This document shows, piece after piece, positions 1 through 10,371 of a stretch of 64,000 nucleotides of DNA. Every line of letters begins with the position of its first letter. The stretch's first letter is position 1. A program made the translations under genes and the position numbers. The DNA lies in the NCBI RefSeq assembly GCF_009299835.1, contig NZ_VKCZ01000014.1, positions 682,001 through 746,000 on the forward strand. The letters run 5' to 3'. The notes under the pieces are model-generated. The model had not been told where the DNA came from. It saw only the letters and a list, made by a program, of their open reading frames with translations, and searched no databases. The stretch is from Microlunatus speluncae (GTDB lineage: Bacteria; Actinomycetota; Actinomycetes; Propionibacteriales; Propionibacteriaceae).

Positions 1-358
1 GCTCATCGATCGGCACCCGCAGCAGCGTGCAGTCCCCCGCCGCCGCCCCGGCCAGGAAGGCGGGCTGCGCCATCAGCATGCCGAGCTCACCGACGAAGTC
101 GCCGGGCTCGACGACGAACACGACCCGGTCGTCACGGCGGTCCAGCAGCCAGACGCCCCCGGTGCGAACCAGATAGAGATCGTACGGATCGCCGGCCTCC
201 CACAGCACCTCGCCGGCGGCGGGCCGCAGCACCTCACCCGCCGACTCGAGCAGAGCCAGGCACTCCACGCTGAACTCAGGCCAGGCCTGATCATCGAGAG
301 CGTCCTCTCGATGAGAGGAGTAGCGCGTCCGACCGTCGATCGCCGGAACAGAACTCAT
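1..358 (-). CDS. Cyclic nucleotide-binding domain protein (N-terminal part, runs off window)
   Basis: The gene begins with ATG at 358 behind a strong GGAGGGAGTC ribosome binding site and leaves the window at its 5'-most base, so only the first 119 residues are seen. Residues about 40-115 look like a Crp/Fnr-type cyclic-nucleotide-binding fold, with the phosphate-binding-cassette-like run GDFVGELGML at 86-95 and the following strand pattern ending in LLRVP. No DNA-binding part is visible. In actinobacteria the same N-terminal domain is often fused to a thioredoxin-reductase-like FAD oxidoreductase, which is one possibility here; a Crp-type regulator or a stand-alone sensor are others. Domain call fairly sure, full product unknown. 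Confidence 0.7.
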   Translation of the reverse strand, partial: MSSVPAIDGRTRYSSHREDALDDQAWPEFSVECLALLESAGEVLRPAAGEVLWEAGDPYDLYLVRTGGVWLLDRRDDRVVFVVEPGDFVGELGMLMAQPAFLAGAAAGDCTLLRVPIDE

Positions 359-533
359 CTGACTCCCTCCAGGTACGTGCTCGGCGGCGGCTGCCCCAAC
401 CCGTGATGCCGGAGCCGGACAGACCGAGTGCAGCCTAGTGTCCGCTGCCGGGCACCACCGGCCACTGTGATCGGATTGGGGAGAATGCCGCCGGGTAGTC
501 CCGGCAGCAGCTTCCCCAATCAACGGACCAAGG

Positions 534-862
534 GTGGTGTCTCGATTGAGCGTCGGCGATGAATTGGCGGCTCGGCTCCGCGGCTCGCTCGGCCTGCGCC
601 GAGGAGAGGTCCGGTTGGCGGCGTCCGAACCGAACTGGACGATCGAGTACGGCTGGTCAACGCCCACCTGGTGACCTACGGTGCTCGGGAATGGCGGGCC
701 TACCTCGAGTTCCGTGATCGGCTGCGCGGCGACCCTCGCGCCCGCGAAGAGTACGCGGCGACCAAGATCAGCTTGGCCCGCGACTTCCCCGGCGACCGGA
801 CGGCCTACGTCGACGGCAAGACTGCCTTCGTGCAGCGTCACTCGATCGAGGACGACCGCTGA
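534..862 (+). pseudogene. grpB-like (GrpB/UPF0157 family) pseudogene with internal deletion and frameshift
   Basis: Two pieces of one family lie in different frames. From GTG 534 (after AAGGG) the first frame reads DELAARLRGSLGLRRGEVRL and then SEPNW, which matches the start of GrpB proteins, and it stops at 674. The second frame, open through 671-862, gives HLVTYGAREWRAY followed by FRDRLRGDP and a YAATK helix, the typical GrpB C-terminus. Family members are about 170-190 residues; here only about 40 N-terminal and 65-70 C-terminal residues remain, so roughly 80 residues of the catalytic core are missing. An open 63-residue frame from GTG 671 could be called a gene, but it lacks the core. 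The + stop and the stop of the facing gene share one TGATCA (860-865). Confidence 0.7.
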
Positions 863-3219
<2,357 letters not shown>

Positions 3220-3220
<1 letters not shown>

Positions 3221-3630
3221 CAGCCGGCCTGCTGGATCCGGACCATGTTGCCGGACGGGTCGCGGAAGGCGCAGTCGCGGACGCCGTAATCCTGGTCGAT
3301 CGGCTCCTGCACCACCTCGGCGTCGCCGGCCTGGACCCGTTCGAACGTGCCATCGATGTCCTTGCTGGCCAGGACGACCGAGGCGAACGTCCCCTTGGCC
3401 ATCATCTCGGTGACCGCCCGGCGCTCGTCATCGGTCAGCCCCGGCATCGCCGCCGCCGGGTAGAGCACGATCGAGGTGTCGGACTGTTCCGGTGAGCCGA
3501 GGGTGAGCCAGCGCAGCCCCTCGTACCCGACGTCCATCCGGAGTTCGAAGCCGAGGGTGTCGCGGTAGAAGGCCAGCGCGGCCTCGGGATCGTTGTGCGG
3601 CAGGAACGTGTGGTGCACGGTGATATCCAT
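3220..3630 (-). CDS. VOC (glyoxalase/bleomycin-resistance fold) protein
   Basis: 136 residues. The N-terminal strand MDITVHHTF, the FYRDTLGFE helix and the closing RDPSGNMVRI strand are the usual vicinal-oxygen-chelate pattern of two beta-alpha-beta-beta-beta modules. Such proteins bind a metal and a small substrate, or simply sequester a drug; the substrate cannot be told. I chose ATG 3630 because family members begin MDI; GTG 3639 is an alternative and would overlap the stop of the upstream AraC gene by four bases (GTGA), implying translational coupling. It lies between an AraC-type regulator and the UvrA-like ATPase, a grouping that suggests a response to a toxic compound. Confidence 0.85.
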
Positions 3631-3635
3631 GGCGA

Positions 3636-4085
3636 TCACGCTAGTTGTGGGTCGGCGGCCGGTGCTTCTCGATTCCTGATCGGTCTGGTCACTTGCTTCG
3701 CGACGCAGGCCGGCATGCCCTCGACCGACTTGGCTTCGTTGCGTCGATAGACGCTGGGTGAGATGCCGACCAGTTCGGTGAACCGGGTGCTGAAGGTGCC
3801 GAGGGAGGAGCAGCCGACCGCGAAGCAGACCTCGGTCACGCTGAGATCGCCGCGCCGCAGCAGCGTCATCGCCCGCTCGATCCGGCGCGTCATCAGATAG
3901 CTGTACGGCGCCTCGCCGTAGGCCAGCTTGAACTGGCGACTGAGATGGCCGGCCGACATGTGCGCATCCCGCGCCAGCGCCTCGACGTCCAGCGGCTGCG
4001 CGTACTCCCGGTCGATCCGGTCCTTCACCCGACGCAGCCGCGCCAGGTCGCGCAGGCGCTGATCGTCGGCCGGTCTACTGGTCAC
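3636..4085 (-). CDS. Short AraC-family transcriptional regulator
   Basis: 149 residues consisting almost only of the double helix-turn-helix DNA-binding unit: first HTH around 33-53 (VEALARDAHMSAGHLSRQFK) and second around 85-107, followed by the family signature ending in GISPSVYRR near 118. There is no N-terminal effector domain, so it may act constitutively or sense by another route. The start is GTG 4085; no better start is visible. It heads the operon with the VOC protein and the UvrA-like ATPase and most likely controls them. The C-terminal 25 residues are not part of the AraC fold. Confidence 0.85.
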   Translation of the reverse strand: MTSRPADDQRLRDLARLRRVKDRIDREYAQPLDVEALARDAHMSAGHLSRQFKLAYGEAPYSYLMTRRIERAMTLLRRGDLSVTEVCFAVGCSSLGTFSTRFTELVGISPSVYRRNEAKSVEGMPACVAKQVTRPIRNREAPAADPQLA

Positions 4086-4116
4086 GATCCGATGGTGCCA
4101 CGTCGCGGCGGAAACC

Positions 4117-4716
4117 TCACCGGGTCAGGCCGAGCGTCGCGATCAGATCCTCGTGGAACTCGAACCAGACCCGGTGGCAGGAATCCCGATCGGTCGCGGT
4201 GATCCAGCCGGGGTCGACGTCGATCCGGTCCAGGGCGCCGCGGAACCGACGGTGATAGCCGGCGAACCGGCCCAGCCGCGCGGTCAGCGCCGTCTCGAAC
4301 CCGGCCAGCGCGTCCGCGGCCGAGGCCAGGCCGGCGCTGATCGTGATGAGGTCGGCCCGGGCGTCGCCGACCTCGAGCTCGGACAGTTGCCAGGCCGTGC
4401 ACAGCTCGCTCACCGTGACGTTGTACGGGACGAACGCCTCGTGCACCTGCTCGACGTCGGCACAGGCCCCGGCCTGGTCGAGCTCGGCCCGCAGTCGCTG
4501 TTCGCCCCAGGCCCGGCCGGTCTCGGTCATCGACCAGCCGCCGTCTCCGCCGAAGCTGCTGTACGTGATCCGGCCCACGGCCTGGGCATCGAGCAGGTGC
4601 TCCTCGACCGCGGCGGGCGGCAGGTCGAACCGATCCGCGATCCGCGGTGTAGCGGCATAGCCGAGCAGGCGTACGGCGTGCAGGGTCAGCAGCTCCGGAG
4701 CGGACCGGTGGGTCAT
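4117..4716 (-). CDS. Probable winged-helix regulator linked to a PEP-mobile-domain protein
   Basis: 199 residues, cytoplasmic. The N-terminal 65 residues have a winged-helix look: ELLTLHAVRLLGYA, then a helix containing RIADRFDLPPAAVEEHLLD and a wing with ITYSSFGG. The rest is helical with no recognisable catalytic motif. Its ATG overlaps the stop of the upstream swivelling-domain gene by four bases (4713-4716), so the two are translated together. Similar regulator-like proteins occur beside or fused to phosphoenolpyruvate-synthase-like enzymes in actinobacteria, which supports the pairing but not a precise role. Function is an inference. Confidence 0.6.
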   Translation of the reverse strand: MTHRSAPELLTLHAVRLLGYAATPRIADRFDLPPAAVEEHLLDAQAVGRITYSSFGGDGGWSMTETGRAWGEQRLRAELDQAGACADVEQVHEAFVPYNVTVSELCTAWQLSELEVGDARADLITISAGLASAADALAGFETALTARLGRFAGYHRRFRGALDRIDVDPGWITATDRDSCHRVWFEFHEDLIATLGLTR

Positions 4717-5093
4717 CGCGCCACGTCGCCCGGGTCGGAGTTGATCAACTGGGGCACGGCCTCGACCCGGCCCGTGTCGCCGTCGACCCGGACGCGTTGA
4801 TCATCGCGCAGGACCGTCATCGCGCCGGCCGCGCCGACAACCGCGGGGATTCCGGCCTCGCGGGCCACGATGGCGGCGTGCGCGAGCCGGCTGCCGACCT
4901 CGGTGATCACTGCGGCGGCATTGAACAGCAACGGCGTCCAGGCCGGCGAGGTCGTACGACAGACGAGGACGTCACCGGGCCGGAAGCGGGGAAACTGATC
5001 AAGGTCGGCGATGATCCGGACCGGCCCGACCGCCGAGCCCGGCCCGGCGCCGAGGCCCGTGATCAACAGCTTGACCTGGTCGGCGTGTTCCAC
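4713..5093 (-). CDS. Stand-alone PEP-utilising enzyme mobile (phosphohistidine swivelling) domain protein
   Basis: 126 residues matching the mobile domain of pyruvate phosphate dikinase and PEP synthase. The segment TEVGSRLAHAAIVAREAG at about 71-88 carries the phospho-accepting histidine in the family's xHxAIVARE context, followed by IPAVVG. In complete enzymes this domain shuttles a phosphoryl group between ATP-grasp and PEP-binding domains; neither is present here or next door. It overlaps the downstream regulator gene by four bases. It may work with a distant partner kinase or act as a phosphorylation-dependent sensor for the regulator. Confidence 0.82.
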   Translation of the reverse strand: MEHADQVKLLITGLGAGPGSAVGPVRIIADLDQFPRFRPGDVLVCRTTSPAWTPLLFNAAAVITEVGSRLAHAAIVAREAGIPAVVGAAGAMTVLRDDQRVRVDGDTGRVEAVPQLINSDPGDVAR

Positions 5094-5115
5094 TCGATCG
5101 ATTCTAGTGGCGTGG

Positions 5116-6045
5116 TCAGGGAACGGAGGTCAGCACCGTGTCCAGCCGGGCCCGCGCCGAGGCCGCGAAGTCGTTGTTGTCGGCGGCGTTCGCGTTGGCC
5201 AGGTGGTTCACGAGCTCGAGGACTTCGGCCACCCAGACCCGCTGCTCGAACAGCGGCGGCAACTCATCGACCTCCGTGTAGCCGGCGAAGAACGCCTCCG
5301 TTGCCTCGGGTGGATGGTCGGCCAGCACCAGCCAGCGCAGCTTCGCCTGGTCGGCTGCCGGGTCCCAGGCTTCGGCCAGGTCGAAGTCGAGCAGCGCGAC
5401 GAGTGACCCGTCCGGGCCAGCCAGCAGGTTGTCGGCGTAAAGATCACGATGCGTGATGCTGGGCCGGACGACCGGCGACACCTCCGCGGTGATCTTCAGG
5501 ACCCGCTGCAACAGGGACTCATGATCAATTCCCGGGATGCCGCCGGTCGCCGTCGCGCGCTCGGAGATCTGCGGCACCCGATGCTCGACGTACTCGGCCC
5601 AGGTCGGAAAGATCGGCTCGCCGCCGACCCGGGACGAGAAGCCCTCGCACTCGACCCGGTGCAACTGGGCGAGGGCTCGGCCGAAGGACCGGAAGAACCG
5701 GCGCACGGCGGCTTCGCTGATCAGCACCTCGGCCGGATGAGCGCCCGGGAGGAAGCGCAGGACCCGGACTGACCGGCCCTCGAACGCCGCCCCGTCCGCA
5801 TCCACCAGGAGCAGCTCGGGCACCGGAACCCCGCCGGCCGCCGCCCGTCGGTGGGCGCGCGCCGCCGCAGTCAGCTTTTCGCTCCCGAACGCTCGCCGAG
5901 CCAGCTTGACCAGCAGTTCGCCGTCGTCGGTCGGCACCCGCCAGTTCTCGTTGCCGTAGCCCCGTTGGATCCGCACCGGCGGCGCGATCACCCCGACCGC
6001 CAACTGCTGCTCCACGTACGCTCGGATCCGATCACTGGTCAGCAC
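5116..6045 (-). CDS. Aminoglycoside-phosphotransferase-family kinase
   Basis: 309 residues with the APH/choline-kinase fold. The Brenner-type catalytic motif THRDLYADNLL sits near residue 197 and the metal-binding LLDFDLAEAWDP near 215; the N-lobe has GNENWRV and LLVKLARR, the likely nucleotide-binding lysine. The family phosphorylates aminoglycosides, macrolides, homoserine, fructosamine or other small alcohols, and sequence alone does not say which. Start is GTG 6045. No co-transcribed partner is obvious; the next gene downstream is 23 bases away on the same strand. Confidence 0.82.
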   Translation of the reverse strand: MLTSDRIRAYVEQQLAVGVIAPPVRIQRGYGNENWRVPTDDGELLVKLARRAFGSEKLTAAARAHRRAAAGGVPVPELLLVDADGAAFEGRSVRVLRFLPGAHPAEVLISEAAVRRFFRSFGRALAQLHRVECEGFSSRVGGEPIFPTWAEYVEHRVPQISERATATGGIPGIDHESLLQRVLKITAEVSPVVRPSITHRDLYADNLLAGPDGSLVALLDFDLAEAWDPAADQAKLRWLVLADHPPEATEAFFAGYTEVDELPPLFEQRVWVAEVLELVNHLANANAADNNDFAASARARLDTVLTSVP

Positions 6046-6117
6046 GACGTCAGCCTACGGACGGATCGTCTGCGGCGGGCCCGGCAACCTACCTCGTGAT
6101 CGAGCACCTGACCGCGA

Positions 6118-6148
6118 TTGGCACGAGTGGCCCGCTGACTGTTATGCT
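6118..6148 (+). promoter_or_regulatory. Candidate sigma-70-type promoter
   Basis: TTGGCA at 6118-6123 and TATGCT at 6143-6148 are 19 bases apart, about 50 bases before the next plus-strand gene. Seen by eye only. Confidence 0.4.
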
Positions 6149-6195
6149 TTTCTCAGTTAAGCCTCTTGGCCACCAGAGCCCGGGAGGCTTTTCTC

Positions 6196-6756
6196 ATGTC
6201 TACGCACAGTTCGCCCGATGCGGTCCATGGAACGCTCTTCCATTCCCACCTCAGCAGCCCGCGCGGGGACCACCTGCTCCCGCTCAACGACCTTCGCGAT
6301 GCCAATCCGGAGCTCTACACCCGGCACGCCGAGAAGTACGTCGCCCGGCCGCACGGCCTGACCGAGCCGGTGGCACCGCTGAACTGCACCTGGGGTGACG
6401 TGGTGTTCCTGGCACCGGTCCACCCCGCTCCCCTGTTCGAGGCCCTGGCCCGCTCCGGTCGCGCCGTCGCCCCGGCGCCGCCGGCCACGATCGATGCCTC
6501 CCGGCTCGATCCGTCGCGGTGCGTGATCAGGCTGATGCGGCACGGCCGGGACGGCCACCACGCGGATCCGCCGGATGAGCACGACTATCTGCCGTTCAAC
6601 ACCGCCGGATTGCGGGCGGTCAGCCGGGTCACCCAGATCGCCCTCGATCGGCTGGAGCGGCTCGGTCCCGACGATCCGTGGCTGCCCTGGGTCGACGTAC
6701 CGCACGTGCTGCACCGCGGGCCGATTCCGCTGGCCTGGTTCACCGCTCCGCGCTGA
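6196..6756 (+). CDS. Conserved hypothetical protein
   Basis: 186 residues from ATG 6196, which is preceded at a good distance by GGGAGG; a TTG 30 bases upstream would add residues that do not look conserved. No signal peptide or membrane segment is visible. I do not recognise the family. The sequence has a recurring His/Pro-rich style (FHSHLSSPRG, HLLPLNDLRDANPELY, LAPVHPAPLFEAL) and a proline-rich end. It is a single-gene unit convergent with the glycosyltransferase; the two stops are four bases apart and the second lies in a TGATCA. Confidence 0.6.
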   Translation: MSTHSSPDAVHGTLFHSHLSSPRGDHLLPLNDLRDANPELYTRHAEKYVARPHGLTEPVAPLNCTWGDVVFLAPVHPAPLFEALARSGRAVAPAPPATIDASRLDPSRCVIRLMRHGRDGHHADPPDEHDYLPFNTAGLRAVSRVTQIALDRLERLGPDDPWLPWVDVPHVLHRGPIPLAWFTAPR

Positions 6757-6760
6757 TTGA

Positions 6761-7555
6761 TCATGGGGCCGGGTCGGGCAGCGGGTGCCGTGCCAACAAC
6801 ACGTCTCGCTGCCCGGCCTTCTCGGCCGCCCAGTCCGCGGTCCAGCTGACGTTGCCGAAATGGATCACGCCGGCGTCGGACCGCCGCCAGCTCCGGTCGT
6901 GGGTCTTCATCACCTGGGTCAACAGGCCGAGCGTGTCCCACCACAGCGCCCCACGGACACACTGCGTCCCGCCCGGGGACAGCCCGATCACCTCGACCGC
7001 GGTCCGGAAGGGGGCATCGTTGCGGACCAGCACACAGAACGGGTGCACCCGGTCGCCGTACCCGATCCGGTATTCGTAGGGCTCACTCCACTCCCCCACC
7101 CCGTCGGGCCGCACCGCCTCCCGGATCCACGCCACCCGGTCATCAGGCCCGCCCTCGGCGAACACCGAGCCGTCCGGCAGCAACCAGGTCGCCTGGACCG
7201 CGAACAGGTCCGGGTCGGCGGCCAGCTCACGGGCCAACGCCCCGATCGTGTCGTCGGCGACGAAACACACATCTGCATCCACGAACAGATAGGCGTCGCA
7301 GTCGGGCTCGGCCAGCACCGCAGCGCGGAGAATCTCGCCGTGACTGGTCACCGCCACGTCCAGCGGATACCCCGACGGCCGGATCCGGATCCCGTGCCGC
7401 TCGGCCCAGGCCAGTCGATCAAGCTCGCATCCTCCGCTGTCCAGCAGGAGCACCTCGATCCCGGCCCGGTCCGGGTGCCGCGCGACCAGGGACCGCAACA
7501 TCAGATCGGCGTACGCGGTGGTGCCGTGGTTGACCGAGAGGACCTTGATCAGCAT
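6761..7555 (-). CDS. Putative family-2-like glycosyltransferase
   Basis: 264 residues. The N-terminus IKVLSVNHGTTAYADLMLRS and the central YLFVDADVCF (about residue 92, a DxD-type metal/nucleotide-sugar motif) fit a GT-A fold. A later acidic/tryptophan stretch resembles the acceptor side of GT2 enzymes. It has no membrane segment, so it would act in the cytoplasm or at the inner membrane face. It is on the same strand as the ROK/bicupin genes, 52 bases downstream of the ROK stop, so it may be the last gene of that transcript. Donor and acceptor cannot be inferred. Confidence 0.65.
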   Translation of the reverse strand: MLIKVLSVNHGTTAYADLMLRSLVARHPDRAGIEVLLLDSGGCELDRLAWAERHGIRIRPSGYPLDVAVTSHGEILRAAVLAEPDCDAYLFVDADVCFVADDTIGALARELAADPDLFAVQATWLLPDGSVFAEGGPDDRVAWIREAVRPDGVGEWSEPYEYRIGYGDRVHPFCVLVRNDAPFRTAVEVIGLSPGGTQCVRGALWWDTLGLLTQVMKTHDRSWRRSDAGVIHFGNVSWTADWAAEKAGQRDVLLARHPLPDPAP

Positions 7556-7607
7556 GACCGGACTGTACGGTCGCGCCGGGGCGGGCCGCGACCGAAATTC
7601 TGGCCGA

Positions 7608-8546
7608 TCAGATTTCGGTGGCTGCTCGCTCGGCGAGCAGGGCGGCGCCGATCAGGACCGAGTCGGGGCCGAGACCCGCTCGCAGCCAGCGACACCGGGA
7701 ACCGTCCGCCAGTCCCGGCCGGGCCGCGGTGACGACCTGGCCCAGCAGCGATTCGCCGGCTGAGCCGAGGCCGCCGCCCATGATCACCGCGACCGGATCG
7801 AGCAGTCGGACGACGGCGGCAAGGCTGAGCCCGAGAGCGGTCGCGGCACCGTCGATCACTCCGGCCGCGACGGCGTCCCCGGCCGATCGCCGGGCGAGCA
7901 CGGCGCGGGCACCGTCCGGCTCCGCGACACCGGACGCCGCCGCGTACCGGCGAGCGATCCCGGTGCCGGAGGCGAACCCCTCCAGCGTGCTGCTCTCCGG
8001 GTCTCCGATCCCGGCCGGCAGCGGGAACTCCCCCAGGGCGATCGCTTCGCCGTGTGCGCCCGGCCAGCAGGCCCCGTCGATCACCAGGGTCGCTGACAAC
8101 CCCGTTCCCCAGGAGACGTAGACGAAGCTGTCCACGCCTCGACCGGCGCCGAGCCCGGCTTCGGCGATCGCACCGAGTCGGACATCAGCGTCGATGAGCA
8201 GCGGGATCCCCGGCCCGAGGGCGGCTTCCAGGACGTGGTCCGGTGCCACCCCGGCGCCCAGCACCTCGTCGCTGGTCACCCGGCCGTCCCGTACGTACTC
8301 AGGGAACCCGGCTCCGACCGCCGCGATCCTGACCTGGAGCCGCTCGGCCGCCCGGACGAGGTCCTCGGCCGCGGCCAGTGTGGTCCGCAGCCCCGGATCC
8401 GCAGCGCCGGACGGGCCCGGCATGGCGAACCGCCGGCGATGGATCAGGCTCCGGTCGCTGGGGTCGACCAGGGCGGCGATGATCTTGGTGCCGCCGATGT
8501 CCAGCGCACCGACGGCGGCTCGGGAGGCCGAACGATCAGTGGTCAC
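7608..8546 (-). CDS. ROK-family sugar kinase / regulator-like protein
   Basis: 312 residues from GTG 8546, whose GTGA overlaps the stop of the bicupin gene. The ATP-binding DIGGTKIIAALVD near residue 15 and a second phosphate motif SWGTGLSATLVIDG are typical of ROK proteins; LEGFASGTGIARRYA is the family C-domain helix. The usual CxCGxxGCxE zinc motif is absent, and there is no N-terminal helix-turn-helix, so this is a kinase-type member rather than a NagC-type repressor. It probably phosphorylates a hexose or aminosugar imported by the neighbouring ABC system. Its coupling to the bicupin suggests one pathway. Confidence 0.82.
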   Translation of the reverse strand: MTTDRSASRAAVGALDIGGTKIIAALVDPSDRSLIHRRRFAMPGPSGAADPGLRTTLAAAEDLVRAAERLQVRIAAVGAGFPEYVRDGRVTSDEVLGAGVAPDHVLEAALGPGIPLLIDADVRLGAIAEAGLGAGRGVDSFVYVSWGTGLSATLVIDGACWPGAHGEAIALGEFPLPAGIGDPESSTLEGFASGTGIARRYAAASGVAEPDGARAVLARRSAGDAVAAGVIDGAATALGLSLAAVVRLLDPVAVIMGGGLGSAGESLLGQVVTAARPGLADGSRCRWLRAGLGPDSVLIGAALLAERAATEI

Positions 8547-9433
8547 GCCACCCAACCGTCGGGCACCCGACCGGATCCGCGCAAGTACCGGGCCCGGCTC
8601 GCCGACCTGACCAGGACGCGCTCCTGGCAACCGGCGGGCAGGTAGGCCGCGGCGCCTGGAGTGAGGCAGGTGGGGGCGTAGCCGCCGCTCGGGCTGAAGA
8701 CGTCGACCCAGAGCTCGCCCTCGGTGCAGACGATCATCGTCTCGTCCGGCACCAGGTCGAAGTCCTCCGCGTGCCCGGGCATCACCAGGCCGTGGCGGAC
8801 GGTGAGGAACTCGGTGTCGACCAGCGTCGCCACCTGGTGCGACGCCTGATGATCACGGAATCCCCAGAGGGCGTTGTCGTCGCCCACCGGCAGCAGCCGG
8901 GCTTCCTTGATCGACTCGTCCCGCGCCTCGGGCCAGCGCCGGTCCCAACGATGATCATGGTAGGTGGTGGAGTCCAGCGGAGGCTGCCGGCGGGCGAACT
9001 CCGAACCGGTGCCCCGGGCCGGCGGCGGTGAGAAGAATTCCAGCACCCGCAGCGACTCCGCCTCCGGATTGAAGCCGTTGTGCCAGGTCCCGCGCCGAAA
9101 CAGCAGGCCGTTGCCGGCGTGCGCCCGCCGCAACTCACCGCTGGACGGATCGGCGAGCACCAGGGTGCCGTCGAGGACGAAATAGAGCACGTCGCCGCCG
9201 AAGATCGTTTGATTCATCGGACTGTGCCGGAACTCGCCGCCGGGCGGGAGTTCGTACTCCAGCACGTGCAACTGCCGGGTCGAGAGATAGACCCGATCGG
9301 TGACGAAGCCGGCCTCGACGTCACCCCAGACATGGTGAGCGGCGTCATCCCGACGGATGATCTTGGGCGAATCGAACTCGGGGCGTGGCGTGGCTCGACG
9401 TGTTGCTTGCGAGGCCGGCTTTGACGTCCGCAT
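8543..9433 (-). CDS. Double-cupin protein of the carbohydrate module
   Basis: 296 residues with two cupin barrels. The first (about 50-135) contains ELPPGGEFRHSP and later GTWHNGFNPE; the second (about 195-285) contains VRHGLVMPGHAEDF and a PAGCQERV turn. Histidine pairs are present, so metal binding is likely. Two-cupin proteins include sugar isomerases and dioxygenases; none can be chosen. ATG 9433 lies 16 bases from a GntR-type operator candidate (9448-9470), and the stop overlaps the ROK start by four bases. A role in conversion of the sugar imported by the facing ABC transporter is an inference. Confidence 0.72.
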   Translation of the reverse strand: MRTSKPASQATRRATPRPEFDSPKIIRRDDAAHHVWGDVEAGFVTDRVYLSTRQLHVLEYELPPGGEFRHSPMNQTIFGGDVLYFVLDGTLVLADPSSGELRRAHAGNGLLFRRGTWHNGFNPEAESLRVLEFFSPPPARGTGSEFARRQPPLDSTTYHDHRWDRRWPEARDESIKEARLLPVGDDNALWGFRDHQASHQVATLVDTEFLTVRHGLVMPGHAEDFDLVPDETMIVCTEGELWVDVFSPSGGYAPTCLTPGAAAYLPAGCQERVLVRSASRARYLRGSGRVPDGWVA

Positions 9434-9447
9434 GCGCTCAGCGTAAC

Positions 9448-9470
9448 AGACCAGTTCTAGACCAGCTAGT
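9448..9470. promoter_or_regulatory. dre-like operator for the GntR/UTRA regulator
   Basis: AGACCAGTTCTAGACCAGCT contains two ACCAG half units around TTCTAGA and resembles the DasR-type site ACTGGTCTAGACCAGT. It lies between the gntR stop and the bicupin start, where a repressor of bicupin-ROK would bind. Confidence 0.5.
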
Positions 9471-9485
9471 CCGAGCAGTTGTTGA

Positions 9486-10232
9486 TCACAGCTCGCTCGG
9501 CACGCGCCGGTAGAGATCGGATTCGAAGCGGTACGCGTCGCCGCGGTAGTGCAGCTCGGAGCTCATCACGATCTCCTCGTTCTGATCCCGGCTGACGTCG
9601 CGGTAGTGCAGCACCGGAGCGCCGACGGCGATCCGCAGCAGCCCGGCCACCTCGGCGTCGGCCGCGGCCGCCTGCAGCTCGCAGGACGCCCGGCCGATCA
9701 CGATCCCGCACTCGTGCTCGAGGGTCTCGTAGAGAGAACTGTCGGCGAGATCGGCCCCGGCCAATTGCGGTGTCCGGGCCTCGATCAGCAGCGATCGGTC
9801 GATGCAGATCGGGTTGCCGTCCATCCCGCGCAGCCGGCGCAGGTCGATCACCGTGCTGGCCGGCGCGATCTCCAGCCGGCTGGCCTCTTCCATGCTGGCG
9901 CCGCGCACTTCGTGGCTGAGCACGACGGCCGTCGGGGTGAAGCCCTTGCGGCGGACGATGTCGGAGAAGCTCTGCAGCGAGCTCGACCGGTCCCCGATCA
10001 GCGCTCGCCGGGTGACGAACCAGCCCCGCTGCGGCTGCCGGTCGAGCACGCCCTCGTCCTCGAGATGCTCCAGGGCCAACCGCAGCGTCGAGCGACTGAC
10101 CCTCGTCGTCGCCGCGAGTTCGCGTTCCCCGGGCAGCCTGGTGCCCGGGGCGTAGACCCCGCGGTGTACGAGCTGGCGGACCTGCTCGCGGGCCTGATAG
10201 ACCGCGCGAGAGGTCGGCGTGTCGACGTCCAT
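9486..10232 (-). CDS. GntR-family regulator, HutC/UTRA subfamily
   Basis: 248 residues from ATG 10232. The winged HTH at about 10-75 shows the family hallmarks GTRLPGERELAATTRVSRST and LRLALEHLEDEGVL, followed by a C-terminal UTRA ligand-binding domain with ASTVIDLRRLRGMDGNPICI and SLYETLEHECG. An open frame continues upstream to 10514 but crosses the intergenic region and the divergent gene, so it was not used. UTRA regulators sense phosphorylated sugars or similar metabolites. It lies between the bicupin-ROK operon and the divergent ABC importer, and DasR-like half sites occur on both sides, so it probably controls both. Confidence 0.88.
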   Translation of the reverse strand: MDVDTPTSRAVYQAREQVRQLVHRGVYAPGTRLPGERELAATTRVSRSTLRLALEHLEDEGVLDRQPQRGWFVTRRALIGDRSSSLQSFSDIVRRKGFTPTAVVLSHEVRGASMEEASRLEIAPASTVIDLRRLRGMDGNPICIDRSLLIEARTPQLAGADLADSSLYETLEHECGIVIGRASCELQAAAADAEVAGLLRIAVGAPVLHYRDVSRDQNEEIVMSSELHYRGDAYRFESDLYRRVPSEL

Positions 10233-10244
10233 GACTGGGATGTT

Positions 10245-10327
10245 ACTGGTCCGATGCGACACGTCCAGTCCGCCGCACCGCGATTCAGACCTGATCCAGG
10301 CATAGTCCAGTGTGGTATGAAACTGGT
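10245..10327. promoter_or_regulatory. Candidate GntR operator region upstream of the sugar-binding protein
   Basis: Several ACTGG/CCAGT half sites occur in the gntR-to-binding-protein gap: ACTGG at 10245-10249 with CCAGT at 10264-10268, then CCAGT near 10297 with ACTGG near 10322. They echo the site at 9448-9470. Spacing is irregular, so exact operators are uncertain. Confidence 0.35.
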
Positions 10328-10371
10328 AGGGTTCGAACCGTACGGATCGCCTGTCGCCGAAGGAGCCGAAG

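Noticed and set aside
10330..10339. GGTTCGAACC, resembling a tRNA T-loop
   Set aside because: The bases on either side do not form a five-pair T stem, and no acceptor stem or anticodon arm can be drawn around it.
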